Of a stretch of DNA of 64,000 bases, positions 42,015 to 57,957 are shown in pieces. Source of the DNA: Brugia malayi (taxonomy: Eukaryota > Nematoda > Chromadorea > Rhabditida > Onchocercidae). The notes beneath the pieces are model-generated. The model was given only the letters and a program-made list of their open reading frames with translations, was not told where the DNA came from and made no database searches. The first letter of the stretch is position 1; each line of letters begins with the position of its first letter. The position numbers and the translations under genes are program-made. The DNA lies in contig NW_025062479.1 of assembly GCF_000002995.4 (NCBI RefSeq), forward strand, positions 15,062,721-15,126,720, in the 5' to 3' direction.

Positions 42015-44585
42015 CAGAAATTTATAAATTTATACTTCCAATTATGTTTTTTTCTTCAAGCTAACTCTTTCCTGAATCATCAACAATATACGCATTCAAT
42101 TAGATTCCTTTCTTTTTTTTATAGTCCACAAAGGGCAATAGATAACTTGATTTTTTTATGAATATTAGGTAAAATTGAAAGTATCATAAAAGTTCGTGTG
42201 TTAAAGAAGAGAGTCTCTTAATTTCTGGATATCACAAGGTTTCGTTGCTGTATTTAGTTTGGCTGATGTCACTAAGCATATCGTTGTCCATCCAGAGCTG
42301 ATGCCGAATATGCTTGATTGGCATGTATGAGAAATGTGACATTTCAGACTAAGTAATCAAAGAAAAAACTTCTGGATCTAGCCCTCAATGAAGAAATAAT
42401 CACATGTTTTACTATTTCAATCCGTATACATCCTTAGTTTTGCATATTTGGAAATTTACTGTAAATGAATATACAGAAATACAAATATAGTAGATGGCAT
42501 ATTCAGTAGTGAAGGTACGATTATGTGTGAGTCGCTAATGCAACTTAGCTGTGTTAACTGCTCTTATACTTGCCGTTAGTAATAACATAGAAAGTTATGA
42601 AAAGCTATGTGAATTTACTTGGGGACTTACTTTTGCTTCAAAGATTCCTAAACAGTGATTGTGCATATTCGGCGTCACTGATGTAGAGCTGCATAATTTG
42701 CATTATGTGTAATATTTGTATTTGGCGTTGTGAAACTGTTGCTATTTTTCAAAAAATAATTGTTTTTGCTTTTATCCAAAATGTATACGCTTTCTTTTTT
42801 TTTCTTCCCGTTCTGTCTTATCATCTGTGTTTCATATTAATTATTAATGCTTTTTCATCTCACTTGTTACAAACAACACGTTTTTCTTGTCTTTATCATA
42901 CTGCATATAATACCCATCATATATTTTGATCTTTTCGCTAAGGCAAACAATCCCTTTGATATCTTTTTCTTTTTGTTTTTCATTCTTTCTCCCTGTTTGT
43001 ATGTTACCTTCGTTCATTCGCATGTTTCATTTTACTTATTAAAAAAAGAATACATTGGGAATATTTGTACATTCTTGAAACAACTTCGTATGTTTGCATA
43101 ATTTATAGAACTAGAAGGACGAGAAAGAAGTGGACAAGTGGACAAAGGCCGGCTGACCGGTTCTAATCTGTAAATTCCTTAATTTCATATTTTTATAGTT
43201 GACCAGTAATGGGGCTTTACCGATCGAGCAATTGAGCGTTGTTTTTTTAAAAAAGTTCGGCCTTTCCGCAATTCAAAGCAAATACATTTTCACTCTCGCG
43301 TCATACAGCCATTCATCACTTAAAAGCATTCCAATAACAGAAATACAAGAGGATGTTTAGCCCATCAGGTAAATCCAAATTCTTACCTATGTTATCGGAC
43401 TACATTAGCTAATGCATGAAATGAATTTCAGGAACAAAATCATTGTGAGCAATAGGCATAGCCACTATTTTGGCGTAGTCTTTGCTCGATGAGGAACGAT
43501 GAGGAAAAGATTCATTTGTTTCAAGATATCTATTTGAACAGAAGAAATGTAGTCCGTTGTGGTGGACTAACTCTGATAGGGCTTTAGAGAATTTTTTAGT
43601 TCCAAACTTCATATACCTATTCCCTCTTCCTCGCTGCAATTTAGTTTACTCAACGATATCATCGTAATCATAGTAGCGACTTCACACCGGTATTTATTAT
43701 GAAATTAGTGAAATAAATCAAAAAAGTGAGTAAAACAACAGTATGTTCTGTTTATACGTAATAACAGCAAAAAAATTTAGTCCCCAAACATGAGTAAAAG
43801 TGTACAAAATCTTTGCACAACAAACGAAATGATAATTTCAAAATATACTTGAAGAACCTACAATATGAAATGACCTGTTCTACAAATAGGAATTATCAAA
43901 CGAACAAAAACTTTCTTGGAAAAAAAAGAAAAAACCAATAAATAAAATTCAAAGGCCGGCAGTACTTCCTCTGCGCCTATGAATGATACCAGAGTTATTG
44001 CGTCGATGAAGCATACAAGGATTTTTAGTTTGCTTCACCAATCGATAACCGACAAGCTGATTCTCCTTTCGTTAGAAGACCTCAATATGTCAAGCTAGAT
44101 ACTGATATTTTTAAATTTGAGAAATGTGCCAATTATAACAAAGATGTGGAAAAATTGAATCTGCGTTAACAACCATACATGATCTATATAATACTGAAAA
44201 ATGAAACAATTTCTGGAGTCCTACCGAACTAAATATAATGACACTACAACAAGCATAGCAAGTATACTGCAACATCAAAATGTACTCGAAGTAACCGTCT
44301 TTTTCCTATTTTGGTATGAAACTGCACTTTAAGGTTAGGATTTGCATTCAAATTTCAAATCCATGATCACAATTATGAATATTGATATAAAGTACGGTTT
44401 CCCAAACGAATTATCAGTTAGAAACAAGCAGAGAAAAGGTTATCAAATTTTAAAGAAAATTTTTCGAAGAAAAATTGGTCGAATTCTGATTCTGACAGGA
44501 ACTAGGTGGTCATCTGCCGTGCATCCATTCAGATGAAAACGTTCACACAAAAGTTTCTTACACATAATGATAAAATATTGTACTT
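42015..44585. other. Intergenic between rab-14 and sft-4 (convergent genes)
   Basis: About 2.6 kb holding the 3' ends of two convergent genes. It is less AT-rich than other spacers and has several short frames that read like protein (42205-42330 plus, 43109-43173 plus, 43979-44098 plus, 43409-43639 minus). None matches a family I know, and none could be joined into a gene. Confidence 0.4.
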
Positions 44586-46958
<2,373 letters not shown>

Positions 46959-48646
46959 CTTTGGAATCTGAAAATATCAACTACATCAAAAAACAGAACC
47001 TCATCAATAAAACTAATTTCCAACCGAAATATGGCTGAATCTTTTTTAGAATACTTGTTCATTTCAAAAAAAAAAAAGTTTTTTCGATAGAATTAAAGAG
47101 CATACACAACGATTTCATGGATAATAAATACGAATAAAATCACATACGCTTTCATAGCTATACGTAGACATCAATGATTACTAATCGTATTAACATTTTT
47201 AGATCATACATTATCATTAATTCGCTAAGCAACATATATGCTAGCAAGAAATTTTCTTCAATACGCCAAAAACAAGAATAGTTAAATTAATTCGAAATAA
47301 TTTTTACATTAATTAATTAATAATTAATCAAGCAAAAATGTCGACGCAATGTTTACCGAACCACCCAAAACCAACAATATACCATCGCTCAAACTTACTA
47401 CACTACGACAATTAGACACGTCAATTACGCATACATCGAATTAAAAGAAGTTTTCTCATAGACAATCTATCGATCGGTGATGTACAAATGAAAATATTTC
47501 GGATCTTCTTTAAATTAATTTCTTGCAATGCTTTCTTTTCCTCTTTCAGTATTCTCTATTTTTCTGCTTTCTTCTAAAATATTTTGATAATTTTTAAATG
47601 CTTTTAATTTCAAAAAATTAAATCATTGCTATAACAATTCCAGCAAATTAATCATACATTTAAATTGTTTCTTTTTTCAACTTTTCATTATACAAGTGGT
47701 GATTAAATTACTGAATTGAATTAAATTAGTTAACCTTGTTGATTAAAACTAACATATACTATTAACACAAGCAAATTTTTTATAATATGGAGAAGTTAAT
47801 ATGACACTTATTAATTTTGAATTTTAAAAACAAAATATTATGGTTTAAGAAAAGAGGGAAAAAGTAAAACTTCCAATATAAATCATTAATTTTGCAGTCC
47901 TCGGAAAGGATGAATGTTACATCAAAGCATTGTTCAATTAATTACTTAATTCCTTATTTTTCAACTTTTTTTATAAGTAATTTCTTAAGCACATACTTAT
48001 TTTCATCCTTAATTATCCCATCCATTTTCTTTTCACACTTTTTTCATTTCCATTCCTTTCTTTATTTTTAAAATTTCACAAAATTCTTATTTCACTGCAA
48101 TGATGCTATCACATTTCAGAAATTGAAATAGTTATAAGGTGTCACCATGCATTAACAGAATGAAACAAATTCAAATACTAAGAAAATTTTATGAAAATAA
48201 GCTATACAGGAAAAAATTCGAGAAAATTCTTTTTAATATCATAATATTTGTTTAGTAAAACAATGGAGAGCTTCTAATTACTCAATTTTCGATTTTCAAA
48301 TTAAAGTTATGTCAAAATATTAATTTAATTCAGCTGTCTAATCAAATGTTTAAAACTAGCAATATTTTCAAATAAATGGACACAAAACTAAAATTTTAAA
48401 AAGTTTTGAAATTTTTTAAAAATTTCAAGCAAAATTTAAATTTAACAGAGATTTTAAAGAAAAGAGTAGTGCTATAAGCAATTAATACACCTTATCAAAT
48501 TATAAACATTGCAAATTAACTTGTAAGAACAAGTTTACACATAGAAAAAAGTTTAATAATGCAATTTACAATTAATTACTTATAACAGGAAATTAAATAT
48601 GATAGCAAAAAAAGACAAAAGTGAAACTAAATGCAAAATATTCCAA
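46959..48646. other. Intergenic between galectin 3' end and sft-4 5' end
   Basis: Very AT-rich spacer of 1.7 kb. It includes the putative trans-splice acceptor of sft-4 (46968-46974, minus) and its promoter, and the galectin 3' untranslated region at the right end. No coding-like frame. Confidence 0.5.
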
Positions 48647-50267
48647 TTATATCGTGAATTCCATTCCTGTTAACTCAAAATCCCCAGCTATTCGAAGAGC
48701 CATATAGTCTTCATCAGGTTTTATTGTACGATGCGCAAACGTACCATAACGTTTACCATCAATAAATATCTAAAACTTTTCACCAAACTCTGTTTTTTAT
48801 TTTTAAAAAAGAATAAATAATTTCGAGAGCCAACAAATGGAACTTAGCACTTTTATGTGAAATAAATAAATATAATCTGTTAAATTTATTCATTGCAATT
48901 CCATCTCATTAAAGAATAGCATGAAATTTTCAAATAATAATTCATTTTGAATAAAAACAATAAAAAAGTTCAAGTCATAAAAAACGTCTTGCAAAAAAAA
49001 AAAAAAAAAAGGATCAAAAACACTTATCAAATAGCATTCATGTAGGAAATTAATAACTATATAATTTTTTAAGTATTCTAAATTAATAAAAGATTTCACA
49101 TTTAAAAATTCTAAGTAATCTATAAATATTATCATTCTCATCAATATTATAAGGAATTAAGTTAGGCTTAATATAAATTACCTGAATGGAATAAGGTGCA
49201 TTATGTAAGATGATATCGGTACCAATATCCTTCTTAAATGGAAATATTCCTTCACGTTCTTCCTGTCCCCAAATGTCACCAATTTGTGCATTGCGTATTA
49301 CCTCCAATAGCTAATGGCAAGTTAGATAGTTTTACAAAAAGGTAAAAGCAAAGAACTGAAAATAAATTAAAATTGAAATGCATTGAAAATAAAAATGTCT
49401 AAAATTAAAATTGATATTATTTTATTCCAAAATATTCTGCAGAAGGATAGAAAAGAAGAATAAATTTTAAAAATTAAAAAATAGCAATTAGTAATTTAAA
49501 GGACCTGCTTTTCCTTAAACCGTGGATTGAAGTGAAATAGAATATCACCATTTCTTGATACAAAGTCAATCTCGAAACGTTCACCTTTCGGAATACCATA
49601 CACGTAAATTCGTTCGTCTGTAATACATCATTGATATATTTCAATCAGATATCAAACGTTATTAATTTATTTTAATTTTTTCTATTAACTTATCTTTAAT
49701 TTGTTTTTAATATCATTTCCAATTAACTGTAAATAATTTAATAAATACACAAAATATATTTGAAATTTATATAAAAAAAAAAATTGAAAAATAATAAACA
49801 GTCAAAAAAAAAGTAATGAGAAAAAAATTACATCGTTATATAAATATCTAAAAGTAAATTAAACTTTGACCTTTAAAAATTTTAATTCATTAGTTGGAAT
49901 TATGAAAAATTACTTCGTTCGGCAAAAAGAAAAGCATATAAAATGGAACAGAATAAATAAATAATGTAGAAACAAAATATAAGTTAATAATCTAAATAAC
50001 TAAATTTACATTTATAGTGCAATATTCTTTCTTTCCTTTTTTAAAAAAATAACCTGCGCCATTTTTTTGATATTTTTCTAATTTTTTTTTTAAACTTTGT
50101 TAGCAAATTTTTTTACGTGTAAAATATCATTGTCAGCATTATTAGTCACCTAAAAATTTCATTTTTTTTTCTCCTTAAAAACTAGTCAGTTTTGACAAAC
50201 GAGCGTTCTCAATAGATAACGATGTATCTTGATTAGTAAAAACAAATTTAGATATGAATTCGATATA

Positions 50268-50298
<31 letters not shown>

Positions 50299-53004
50299 CT
50301 TCATGCAGACCTTCAAACAAAAAAGATGAGACGATTTTTTATTAAATTAATATATTATTAACTGATAAAGTTATTAGTTTTTAGTGATAAGAATTGAGAT
50401 ATAAAAATCAATGTTGATATTTTATTGAATAAAAATACAATTCCTAATATCAAGATATTATACGTTAAGCTTTAAGAAATTAGTTATTCTGAATGATAAA
50501 TTAATCAATGAATGGATTTTAGATGATAATATAAAATTATAATTTTATTATAAAATGATAACCTACCAGCTTTTAGATGACCACCCGGAAATTGTGTTTC
50601 AAATGGTAAAGTATAATATCGACCACCCCAATGTACACCTTTCAAAGAGATATTTCCTCGAATGGTTAAATATTCAACCGAACTGACATTTATACGAGCT
50701 TTATAAATATGAAGCTCTTTTTGATTACCAAAAATTTCCAATTTATCCTCGTGAATTCGTATACGAAGATCAAAATTATCGCCCTTTTTGAATGGATTAG
50801 ATGATTTTTCTTCTTTACCCCATTTACCATTCTAAAATGATTTCATGTAAATGAAAATAAAACAATTACTAATTAATTCAAATTAATTCTTAGATCATTA
50901 TTCACTGCAACATAAGATCAGATATTTCAGCACATTCGAACAGTACGACAATAGCTGAACATGAGACAATTCTTCTTTCCCTTTCTCTTTCTCTCTCTCG
51001 CTCCCTCTCACTTTCTCTTTCTCTTAAGGAAAAAAAAATTAGTGGATATTAAATTATGAAATATTTCGTTTCAAATCTTACATAGATTCAATTATCAATT
51101 GCATTATTCTATTAGTTTTCTTTTTATAAGGAAATGAAATGACAAAATAATAAATTATTATTGCATAAAATCTTATAATTAAAAGGAATTGAAAGCTTAT
51201 CACATTCGAAATTAATTTAAAAATGTTTAGTTAAAAAAAAATCTCATCCGCTATTTACTGTTGTTAAAACTATCAGTGGGAATTATTAATGATAATAAAT
51301 AATTTAAATTCAATATGTTAAGAATTACACTTCAAATTAACTTTTATTATATAATGTTCTAAACGTTTCATCTCTTTCCTATAGTTCTAAAAAATGATGC
51401 AAATTTTCATTGAGAGATAAACTTCAAACCTCGTAAGTGTTATAAACCAATCTGTTTTCCTTAAAATAAACTTTTATATGAAAAATGGTAGCTTTTGATG
51501 ATTCGATATTTGGTGAGCCATTTAACAAATTCACTTCAAATCTATAAAATTATTTATTGATATCAATAAATATATATGAATGGATAAAATTGTTATTAAA
51601 ATTTTCTATTTACATCTTACGTAATATGATACAAATTAATGTTATTTAATTTTTTTTTTTTAGTGTTACTGATAAAAGTTTATAAACTACTATTACTTAT
51701 ATAGTTAACCTGAATAAGTTGTTAATTTAAAAAGTATATTTTTGAGAAAATTCATTCATGCATCAGCATTTGCAAATAAGATGTTTAAACAAAAAATATA
51801 CAACTTGATCCAGTAATATATCAATACTAGTTGTTTGAAGATACATTTGAAAAGTCATTCATTTTTTTGACAGGAATTAGCATAATTTCAAAACGATATT
51901 TTTTTCGATTTTTTTTTCTGTTAATTTGTTTTCTTTCATAACATTAAGCATGATAACGCATTTTATCACTGTGATTATTATCACTTACTCAGATGCATCA
52001 TTTTCGATACTACCGTGAATGACAAGTGTTTGACCAGGCTGCAATTTAGCACCAAGTTTTGAAATGTATGGAACTGGAATAGCTGCGTCACCTGGATGAG
52101 CCTAAACAAGAATACTGATAAAAAGAAAAAACAAAGACTAAACTTGAATTTGATAAAATATTGATTTATTAATAAGAAATAATTATTAATTAGTAAAAGA
52201 CTATCTATTTCTAATATGTATGTAATGAAATATTTGATCTAATGCAACATTTAATGAAATATTAAGAGTTAATGAAATATTTTATGTGAAAAATAACACA
52301 TCTCAACTTAAATCAATCAGTTTTTTTTTTTTCATCTAAATAATTTTAAATTTTTGATTATTAATATTTAGTTTTTTTGTTTTCTTTACTATTATATTAA
52401 ATATATTTTCTATTTCTTATCATTTCGAAAAAAAAGACGAAATCAGTTTAATGGATTGATTAAACGTCACATTAATACATGAAAGAATAAAGCTTTATTC
52501 ATACTAGTAGAAAAAATTTTTTCCTTTTCTTTTTTTTTTAAAAAAAATTCTTTTTTAAATCAATTTAATGTCATATATATATATCTTTCGAAGTTAAAAA
52601 TTGATCGGAGAACTCAAATTTTTCTTATATTATTCTTGGACTTACAACGTGGGATAAATTTATAAGCTTTTCGCATTCTTTTCGCACTTTTCGCAATATA
52701 TAAAGATTTTTTCCCGAAACAAAACTTTTTATCATGCTTTTTTTTTTTTGTCTTATCATAAAAAATAGTTTCAAAAAATTGCTGAAAATAATCATTAATC
52801 AGTGATATAAACAAATTTGACAACAAGTTACAATAGTTTTAGCCTACTTACTTAAAATTTGAATACATCAGTTCCGGAGGTACCGAATTCAATTATTGCA
52901 AAGTTTCTTTAACAAATATGAGTAAAATTATTGGGGGAGTAATTAGAGAGAGAGAGAGAGCTATTATGATTACAAAAAGGAAAAGTTAATTAACAGCTTA
53001 CCAT
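48647..53004 (-). CDS. Tandem-repeat galectin (LEC-1 type)
   Basis: Seen: exons 53002-53004, 51989-52101, 51430-51541, 50567-50831, 49505-49617, 49182-49310 and 48647-48769 join in phase to 285 residues. The first exon is only the ATG, with GTAAGC directly after it. Two carbohydrate domains follow. The C-terminal one keeps all galactose contacts: H193/N195/R197 (HFNPR), N209, W216, E219 and R221 (WGQEER). The N-terminal one has H60 but Lys and Tyr in place of Asn62 and Arg64, and WGKEEK for WGxExR. Linker block GVHWGGRYYTLPFE matches nematode LEC proteins. Known: nematode galectins bind fucosylated or beta-galactosyl glycans and are secreted without a signal peptide. No signal peptide is seen here. 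Confidence 0.94.
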
Positions 53005-54045
53005 CGAAATTTATTTTAACTTGAAGTTTAGTAAATTTTTGTAGTGAAATAAAATAGCTGCAATGTTGTGAGCTAGCTGGCTATAAACAAGAAAGAATAA
53101 AACTGCAAAGGAAAAGCACAGTAAGGGAGGAAGAGAAGAGAGAAAAAGAAGAAAGATTGACAATATAAACTGATTGAACGGAAAAAAAATTAATTGGTAA
53201 ATATTTCAAATATAACGAATAGATAAAATAGGAGAGACATAGAAAGTAAAACATAGTAAGGAAATGAAAAAGTTAACGAAATTTGAAGATAGGAGAGAGA
53301 ACGTGTACTTTCTTTAATTTTCAAAATGTGGCGTTACATAGATATGAATCGTTTTATGAATCATCAATGGTTGTTGTCAGTTAAAAAATGAGAAAGGAGC
53401 AAAAGGTTGAAGAAGGGCAAAAAAAAAATCCAAAAAATACAAAAGTACCAAAAAGAAAAATTCTTTTTTTGGTATGCATTTAATTATATTGCTAAATTTT
53501 TATTTTATATGAATTATCACACAAAATATAATTCGATTATTGTTATAAATTAACTGTGTAAAGGTTTTAAAGTTATTGGGCGAAAATGATGAGTAACTGG
53601 GTGAAGGATACAAAATAATTAAGTAATGATTATAAAAGTAGAAGAGTAAAATTGGTTTAAAACAAAGAAGCAAAAAATGAGAGCATTCATAAATTATTAA
53701 TTATTTTGGTTTCAAATAGCACACAAGTAAACTGATGAACTTTTCTGGCTTAAACTTGTAAAGTATTTAAGTAGAAGTTGTGTAACTATTACATATGCTA
53801 TAGCAATTGGAAAGTTTAATGTGCTATACCTATTTTTTCAAAAATTCATTTTTTTTAATTTGAGAACGAAATTTTATTACCAAATTAAATACTATAAAAA
53901 AAATAATGTTTGTTTTAATGTACAAAGAATATAAAAAAAAAATTATTGGTATAATTTTCAATATTAGTTTCATATTTTTTTTCTTTCATAACATAATTTT
54001 AAGGTTGTTTTAACTGTAGATTTGCACAGAAGCAAAATAATAGGG

Positions 54046-54080
<35 letters not shown>

Positions 54081-54819
54081 GAAGACGCGGATAAGTCTCA
54101 ATATTGAATAGTACTATTTCCTTCATTAAGTAAAAATTATGAAACTGAAAATTTGAATTAAAACAAATAAAAAGATAGAATTCATGAACATTTAATTAAA
54201 CAGCATTTGCATTCTTTTTTCAAAATTTCTTATTGCCAACATTTTTAATTGCAAGAAATAATGTATTTTATTTGATTAATTTTTTTTTTTTGATTATTCC
54301 CTAATGTCAGTAAACAATTCATTCATACTTCCTCAAATTTATGAATAAAAAAATATTCCTTTTTTCTCTAAATTTTCTCATAGATTTATATAGGTGAAAC
54401 TTGTTTTACTCGAATATCTATCACAAGAGTGAAAAAAAAATTTTTTTTTTCCCCTTCAATATCTGCTGAAACATAAATATCTGCTCGGACATGATCCAAG
54501 CGATTTCATATCGCCCAACTTTTTCATTTCATTGAATAGTCATGACACAATGGCGAATCTGGTGATGTGATTGTAGGTGACGTAGCCATGAGCGACGTTT
54601 TGTAGGATGTGAACAATTAAAGTTATGTGAGGCAGTTTGATTAGGTGTGGTGGAGTTGCTAAACATGGATGTGGAGATTTTTCTAAAAGAATTTTAAGCA
54701 ATAGTTTAATACTACGTTTTTGGTACATTTTACAAAGATTAGTGTGATAAGAGTTCAGAGTGATGCATTTTTTTTTTTTTTTTTTTCTACTAGCAAATGA
54801 AAAACATTAAGGTGGAAAT
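53005..54819. other. Intergenic, divergent promoter region galectin / prp-38B
   Basis: About 1.8 kb between two divergent genes. It contains an (AG)n tract at about 52945-52961 just inside the galectin intron, and a T20-A16 block at about 54043-54080 that can form a hairpin. T-rich sequence followed by CTACTAG lies about 27 bases before the next ATG, a possible trans-splice acceptor. No coding frame. Confidence 0.45.
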
Positions 54820-57800
54820 ATGTCAGCTGCGGATGGTGGCGCAGCTGCATTGCTTATCGCAGGACTTGGTACTGGTGGTACCGACGTAATGTATGAGGAT
54901 GATCTAACGGATAATAGTATTCCGGATATACAGGTGCACTTCACTTCATTATTTGTTAGAATATAAGTCATCAAGTTATGCTATGTCTTTCAGTGGAAGA
55001 GATGAATAGACAACTGGTAGGGGCACGTGAATATAAAAGTTTATGTGTAGGTTTACTTTTAATTGTAGGTAGTAATATAGGTGTACTTTATTTAAATGGT
55101 TAGATACTTAGCTGATATATTTTAATACATCTACTAACTTTAATGTATCTACCATCCCTATGGTATATTAGCTAGGTTTGTCTTTTAGTCTTGTAGTTTA
55201 ACAGGTAAACCATACGCTTGATTTATTAAAGATTGATTATCGTTCCATCGAACAAAAGTCAGGTTATTCCTTTTTTTACAGTACATTTCCTTTATTTATT
55301 AATATTTTGCATAGTAGTACATGTTTTCCATTTATGATGCCAATTTGGTTCGTGATACTCCATCATATTTTATAGAAGATAACAAAGAAGAACAACATTT
55401 TGCCACTGTGGGGCAATACGCAAACGATGAATTTAAATGCTTTGGTATTGGAAAATATTATCCAGTGCACTTATTACAAAAATTACCTTGCGGAAACTAC
55501 AGGATTTCAACAGCTTACAGAGGAAATTTATTACAGTGTAAGTTGTTTTGTGTTTTAACATGTGTGAAGTAGAATATTCCTCTATCTTTTCTGTTTTCAT
55601 TGACATTTGAGTAACTGCAATTCTATATATGAAGATTACGGTTTCTGGCATAACGTGGTAGTTTTTGATTTTATAGTAATGACACTTTTCCTACTTACTA
55701 ACTTTATTTCAGGTGAAGCATCTCGAACCGTGGGAGCGCGGTACACGAAAAACACAAGGGATGACCGGCATGTGCGGCGGGGTCAGTCGCTTAAGTGGTA
55801 TTCCTTCTTTTCCTGGTATTCTACATCTTCTTTAATTGAGAACTTAATAAACTATAGTAAAAATAATCATCTTATATACGCAAGTTAACCTCTAGGTACG
55901 AGGTGTTGGTGCTGGTGGAGTGGTGAGTACGGCATTCTGTCTTCTTTATAAACTTTTTACAATTCGGCTCTCCAGGTATGGATTTAATAGTGAGTTACGA
56001 TTGCGTTTATTTTTGTGACAAGTCATTGCAAATATTTCATTTTTTCAGTGGATTTTCATCTGCAACTGTTTTATGGTATATTTTAAGATGCCTTGCGCAT
56101 TTAGTACGTTTTTGCTTGTAATTTAATATATAACATATGTGCAGTAGCATTTTGTGGCTAAGCAATAAGTATGCCATTTTAAATTATCCTGAACATTGTT
56201 AACTGTAAGTTAGTAATGTTCAATGAGACAATGTAAGTTGGTAATTGTTGCTATAGCTCTGGTTTTTTCAACACTGGATGCTATTGCTAAGCATTTCAAA
56301 GTACGCTTGATTTGTCGCAGAATTTTAGGAAACAGCTAGTTAGTATGATTAACAACAGCGATTCACCGTACATACGAGGTATTGGATTCATGTACATCCG
56401 ATTTTGTCAACCACCACAAGATTTATGGGCCTGGATGGAACCGTATTTGGTAAGTGTTAGTGATCGGTATTCACTAAAATATTTAAAAAAAAAATCCTAT
56501 ATTGAAAGGACTTTGCTTTCATTTGTTTGAGTTTGTGTTTGCTTCCTGGATCCTGTTAGGATTCTCGACACTCTCTATCATGCTAACAAAACACTGGTTT
56601 TGAAACAGCAATTTAATTACTTTAAAAAGAAAAAAAATTGTTGTTGCTAAGGTTCCGTCTTTTTCTAGGATGATGAGGAACAAATCGATCCACGTTCTGG
56701 TGGTGGTGATGTAATGGTAATGGCACAAGTTGTAAAGATGATGTTAACTAAACTGGACTGGTATGGTACACTATTTCCGCGAATCCCTGTTCCAATTCAG
56801 GTATAAATTAAATTAACAGCGGATTTCCTCTGCTGAACCTATTTATGTATTGCATATCATCTGAATACTGTAAGACCTAAAGGCAAGGTGGAGATGTTTT
56901 AGGAGCATGGGAAATCTGCAGTGTAGGGCTTTGCATGGAAATTATTGAGAGGTGGAGTGCTTCATATTACAACACTGAGGTTAACCCATTAACCCATTTG
57001 TTTAGTTTTATCTAGTCTATTTATATGAAGGACTGAAGATAAAAGTTTCATGGATTTGCAGAAGGAAATTGAATTGAAATTTCGAGAGAAAGCGAAACTA
57101 GATTATCAACGAGAACATGGGTAGGTTTTGCTCTTGATATTTCTTTCTTAACTTTTCTTATATAAAGAAACATTCTCACTGTTGGTTTTCGGAATAAATT
57201 TGAATTTGCTGCATTTTAGAGAATAATGAATTTTCTAATACAGAGATCGGGAAGGTGATTATGAAAGACATCGAAGTCGAAGCAGATCACGAGACCGATT
57301 GCGAGAGAGGTCGAAGGACCGAGACAGAGACAGGGATCGAGAGAGATCCCGTGAACGTGACAGAGAGAGAGATAGAGATAGGACTAGAGGACGATCTCGA
57401 GAAAGGAGGCGAGATTCCAGGTCAGTAAATCTAATCATTACAACAATAATAGTCTAATCGTTATAACATTATAGTATTAACTACCATAAGATAAGCGCAG
57501 ATAATATAGTATTTTTTCTGTTTTTGGATGTGACCAAAACATGAGTTAATCGTTTTTCCCAAAGATTAGATTTTCTAAAACAAAAACTTTCCATTGTTAG
57601 CATGAAGATATGCTTATCCAAACTGCTGTACGTATCAGATCTGATTACTTTTTTTTGAGAGTTACTTCTTTGCATATTTGTTTCTGTAAATATATATGGC
57701 GATTGGATTTTTTTGTATAATATATATTGGTTGCTGATTATTAAAAAAAAAAAAAAAAAAAGTGGTTACTGATTATTAAAAATATCTACTTTATATATTC

Positions 57801-57957
57801 TAGGGGCAGATCAAGAGAAAAATCTACTGCAAGGTCCAGTTATGCTAGTGACAAAAAGCGGAAACATGGTGGTAATCGATATAAGTGTAAACATCATTTA
57901 CGGCATCACCATTGCCGAAAACATAAGGAATATTGTCCAGCAAAAGCTAAAAAGTAA
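54820..57957 (+). CDS. Pre-mRNA splicing factor 38B (PRP38 domain plus RS tail)
   Basis: Seen: exons 54820-54933, 55376-55537, 55713-55781, 55896-55975, 56329-56449, 56669-56800, 57062-57120, 57244-57420 and 57804-57957 join in phase to 355 residues. After an Ala/Gly-rich start the PRP38 domain (about 43-235) shows LPLWGNTQTMNLN, EPWERGTRKT, TGMCGGVRGVG, DSPYIRGIGFMYIR, QPPQDLW and TLFPRIPVP. An Arg/Ser and Arg/Asp repeat tail follows, then a Cys/His-rich end (CKHHLRHHHCRKHKEYC). Known: PRPF38 proteins belong to the B-complex spliceosome. Odd: the tail is much shorter than in vertebrate PRPF38B. The final AAAAAGTAAG could also act as a donor, so another C-terminus is possible. Confidence 0.94.
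57729..57782 (+). repeat. Direct repeat around an A tract
   Basis: GGTTGCTGATTATTAAA at 57729 recurs with one change at 57764; the copies are separated by about 18 A residues, in the last intron of the PRP38B gene. Confidence 0.75.

Noticed and set aside
42705..43101. Hydrophobic frames that look like membrane segments
   Set aside because: T-rich DNA gives Phe/Leu/Ile runs by default; no acceptor, donor or start context.
55321..55572. 83-residue frame reading MFSIYDANLV...
   Set aside because: The true PRP38 exon (55376-55537) runs in another frame and gives LPLWGNTQTMNLN; this one is its shadow.
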